64,000 bases of DNA from Fonsecaea monophora (Eukaryota; Ascomycota; Eurotiomycetes; Chaetothyriales; Herpotrichiellaceae). The stretch lies in the NCBI RefSeq assembly GCF_001642475.1, contig NW_019174068.1:1-64000 (forward strand), written 5' to 3'. Shown here piece by piece: positions 62,864-64,000 of the stretch. The notes beneath the pieces were generated by a model, which worked only from the letters and a program-made list of their open reading frames with translations, made no database searches and had not been told where the DNA came from. Within the stretch, counting starts at the first letter, position 1; each line of letters begins with the position of its first letter. The translations under genes and the position numbers were made by a program.

Positions 62864-64000
62864 CTAAAATCGTCGTCCTCTTCCCCTCCCTCTCCCTCTC
62901 GCTCTGTTGCCTCCTCCACCACCGCCGCGGCGATGATTTCCACGACCCCTCCCCCCGCCTTGTCCATGCTCACGTGGGCGGTTGTGGTATGCCTGGAACT
63001 CAGAACTCTCGGGTCTCGGGCCCTGCTGCACCCGGGAATCTCTCTCTTGTTCACTCATGTCGAATTTGTTTTCGATCCCAATCAAGTCGCAGTACGTGCT
63101 CGTCTGCGGGTTCGTCACCTCGCGCGGCATCTCCTCTGGCGCGACCTGTAGACGTGGGTCATACAAGGGGGCTGTTACACTGAAGTTCTCCGGAACTTGC
63201 AGTTTACCTGGCTTGACTACGTGCTCAGTGACCCATTCCTGCTCCTCCGTGATTCGGTCACGGTAGTACGTGTCTCCGCGGTGTTGTGGAACTCTGTCCT
63301 TGGGAGACCCGCCGAGTTGGAGCTCAGAGGCAAACACTCGTTGGATTGCGAGCCATTCTGGGTCGTAGGAAAGCTTGAGAGGGCGTTTGATCTCCTCCTC
63401 AGGGGATGTTATCGATTGGATTTCAAGAAGCTGGAGAAATTCCTGGTACATTTCGCATTTTCCAAGGGCCAGGAAGTAGGTCGTTTTGTTGGTGATGTCC
63501 TCCGGAAATGGTAGTGGTGCAGAGACTTCAACTGGTGCCTTCTTGACGAAATTGTGTGATAGCGCCGCCAGCTGGTCTTTTAATTCCTGGGGCACATCGT
63601 CGTTGCTTTGCACCACCTGCGGCTCCGTGTCTGGTTTCTTGTCACTGTGAGACTGTTCTGGAAGGCCTCCGGCACTTCGGCTGGGAAGCGGTTGTGAATC
63701 GAACGGTGCGGAAGGTGGCTTCTGTTCGGCATCAGACAATGTCGTGGATGACTCGATCGAATCATGTGAGCTGTGTACTTCGTGTCGCAGGGAAGAGATG
63801 CTGGGCATTGGAGTGAAGGGTGAGGAAGGCGTATTCAGCTTGACGCCACCATCCTCGCTCTCTTCTGATAGACTGTGGGAGATGTCATGTTTCTTAACTG
63901 TATCAATATCGGCGTTTTTAGCTGTCTCACTAGAGATTTGAAGAGGCTTGCTTCGAGATGCAGCTGTGTCCTCAATGGCTACCGTGGTAGACTCGTCGTC
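62864..64000 (-). CDS. DBR1: Lariat debranching enzyme, C-terminal part
   Basis: The frame is open from the right edge to the stop at 62864 (379 codons including the stop), so the start and the metallophosphoesterase domain lie outside the window. The first visible 170 residues are Ser/Glu/Asp-rich linker. The conserved C-terminal domain follows: LPFPEDITNKTTYFLALGKCEMYQEFLQLLEI and PLKLSYDPEWLAIQRVFASELQLG, which are characteristic of the DBR1 C-terminal domain. The protein ends in an RGG-like, Gly/Arg-rich tail (PREHGQGGGRGRGNHRRGGG...). DBR1 cleaves the 2'-5' bond of intron lariats in the nucleus so that they can be turned over. The Arg/Gly tail is probably an RNA-binding extension. Confidence 0.82.
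   Translation of the reverse strand, partial: DDESTTVAIEDTAASRSKPLQISSETAKNADIDTVKKHDISHSLSEESEDGGVKLNTPSSPFTPMPSISSLRHEVHSSHDSIESSTTLSDAEQKPPSAPFDSQPLPSRSAGGLPEQSHSDKKPDTEPQVVQSNDDVPQELKDQLAALSHNFVKKAPVEVSAPLPFPEDITNKTTYFLALGKCEMYQEFLQLLEIQSITSPEEEIKRPLKLSYDPEWLAIQRVFASELQLGGSPKDRVPQHRGDTYYRDRITEEQEWVTEHVVKPGKLQVPENFSVTAPLYDPRLQVAPEEMPREVTNPQTSTYCDLIGIENKFDMSEQERDSRVQQGPRPESSEFQAYHNRPREHGQGGGRGRGNHRRGGGGGGNRARGRGRGRGRRF

Overview
The window reads as nuclear DNA of a filamentous ascomycete (Pezizomycotina). Genes carry short introns (about 50-220 nt) with GT..AG ends and CTAAC/CTGAC-like branch sites. Gene density is about one per 2.4 kb on both strands. Several families are typical of that group: a HET-domain protein, a DUF7598-type membrane protein, a SERF/4F5 protein, a GH16 glucanase, and DUF7908-like plus WSC-like cell-surface domains. 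I cannot assign an order or genus. No tRNA, rRNA, CRISPR array, transposase or prophage was recognised. Exon joins below were worked out by hand from splice signals, reading-frame arithmetic and family resemblance.

Layout. 0-8 kb: a 12-bp minisatellite and a small putatively myristoylated protein, a mitochondrial UPF0651-type protein, a 65-aa one-pass membrane peptide, and a 1,287-aa protein joining a stonustoxin-like N-terminus to a P-loop GTPase and two Cys/His clusters. 9-14 kb: an eight-exon Baeyer-Villiger-type flavin monooxygenase and a LYC1-like acetyltransferase. 15-24.5 kb: an RNF216-like RBR ubiquitin ligase, the HRQ1 DNA helicase and a conserved fungal membrane protein. 25-34 kb: a HET-domain protein, a SERF protein, a four-helix membrane protein, a 2.8-kb gene-poor tract rich in GTAC and pyrimidine runs, and a coiled-coil protein. 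35-48 kb: prefoldin subunit 1, alkaline ceramidase, a collagen-like/WSC-like surface protein with frame problems, REV7, a GH16 glucanase and a large membrane protein. 49-57 kb: two divergent gene pairs, 2OG-Fe(II) oxygenase/guanine deaminase and APC permease/nucleoside hydrolase, both with HGATAR (GATA-factor) motifs between their starts. 58-64 kb: an O-methyltransferase, a small secreted cysteine-containing protein, ORC6 and the C-terminal part of the lariat debranching enzyme DBR1, which runs off the right edge.

Functional themes. Genome maintenance is well represented (HRQ1, REV7, ORC6), though the genes are scattered and probably linked by chance. The 49-57 kb block looks like a small nitrogen/purine scavenging neighbourhood: nucleoside hydrolase releases bases, guanine deaminase converts guanine to xanthine, and a permease lies between them. 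The most unusual single gene is the SNTX-like/GTPase fusion at 4.2-8.1 kb. With the HET gene it is the best candidate for a self/non-self or defence-type function, but that role is inference.
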